A DNA stretch of 5,575 bases from Candidatus Bipolaricaulota bacterium (lineage in GTDB: Bacteria; Bipolaricaulota; Bipolaricaulia; UBA7950; UBA9294), in contig JAGGXO010000132.1 of the NCBI GenBank assembly GCA_021163015.1, positions 1-5,575 of the forward strand, in the 5' to 3' direction. The notes beneath the pieces were generated by a model. The model was not told the origin of the DNA, ran no database searches, and saw nothing but the letters and a program-made list of their open reading frames with translations. Position 1 is the first letter of the stretch; every line of letters begins with the position of its first letter. The position numbers and the translations under genes are program-made. Below are positions 5,486 through 5,575 of this stretch, piece by piece.

Positions 5486-5575
5486 TCCACTAGGATTTTC
5501 CTCTGAGGAAAGTCCGGACTCCATAGGGCAGATCACTGAGGAAATCTCAGCGGGGGCGACCCCAGGGAAAGTGCA
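5455..5575 (+). ncRNA. rnpB: RNase P RNA, bacterial type A-like, 5' part only
   Basis: This is the catalytic RNA that removes 5' leaders from precursor tRNAs. The signature GAGGAAAGTCCGGACTCC (5505-5522), then ATAGGGCAG (5523-5531) and AGGGAAAGTGCA at the window edge, are the universally conserved 5' core (P4/P5 and flanking). Upstream, GGTCGC (5471-5476) matches the P2 5' strand. P3 folds as GGAGGA (5477-5482) with TCCTCT (5499-5504), an internal loop, and ATCC (5485-5488) with GGAT (5493-5496) around ACTA. Downstream, CTGAG (5536-5540) pairs with CTCAG (5546-5550), and GGGG-GCGA-CCCC (5552-5563) forms a GNRA-capped hairpin as in P8/P9. The 5' end is estimated by comparison with the E. coli distance from P1 to P2 and could be several bases off. 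The catalytic 3' half lies outside the window. The first 25 to 35 bases overlap the end of the TPM gene. Confidence 0.93.

Overview
This window reads as a bacterial chromosome segment of moderate GC (a little above half by eye). It carries housekeeping genes and no sign of plasmid, phage or transposase. The type A-like RNase P RNA at the right edge, the Shine-Dalgarno site AAGGAGG at 4063-4069 and the gene families present all fit a bacterium. I cannot assign a phylum with confidence. Several other starts (nadE, the rRNA pseudouridine synthase, the acetyltransferase-like gene) lack a good Shine-Dalgarno site but have a -10-like hexamer only 6 to 9 bases ahead of the ATG, which suggests an organism that uses leaderless mRNAs.

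Layout from left to right. (1) Positions 1-39 are the last codons of a plus-strand gene with a small-heat-shock-protein-like tail, followed by a strong intrinsic terminator (50-80). (2) Positions 81-301 hold no convincing gene, but contain three CACGAAG units in 9-base steps and a decayed inverted copy about 80 bases on. (3) The minus-strand pair 2727-1936 (RsuA/RluB-type rRNA pseudouridine synthase) and 1927-302 (glutamine-dependent NAD+ synthetase) lies 8 bases apart. (4) A divergent 91-base control region (2728-2818) separates that pair from a plus-strand gene for a 396-residue GNAT-like protein (2819-4009). (5) A recognisable promoter (4011-4039) then starts a second plus-strand unit: a coiled-coil C4 zinc-ribbon protein (4074-4775), a signal-peptide/TPM-domain/membrane/zinc-ribbon protein (4772-5485) and rnpB, the RNase P RNA (from about 5455 and running off the edge).

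The most notable feature is the right end. The two protein genes overlap by four bases, and the TPM gene runs directly into rnpB. The P3 helix of the RNase P RNA can be folded with the TPM stop codon inside it, and the P2 and P1 5' strands must lie within the codons for an arginine-rich C-terminal tail. A housekeeping ribozyme therefore appears to share about 25 to 35 bases with a protein-coding gene. I found no evidence for a defence system, CRISPR array or mobile element; the remainder is ordinary core genome.
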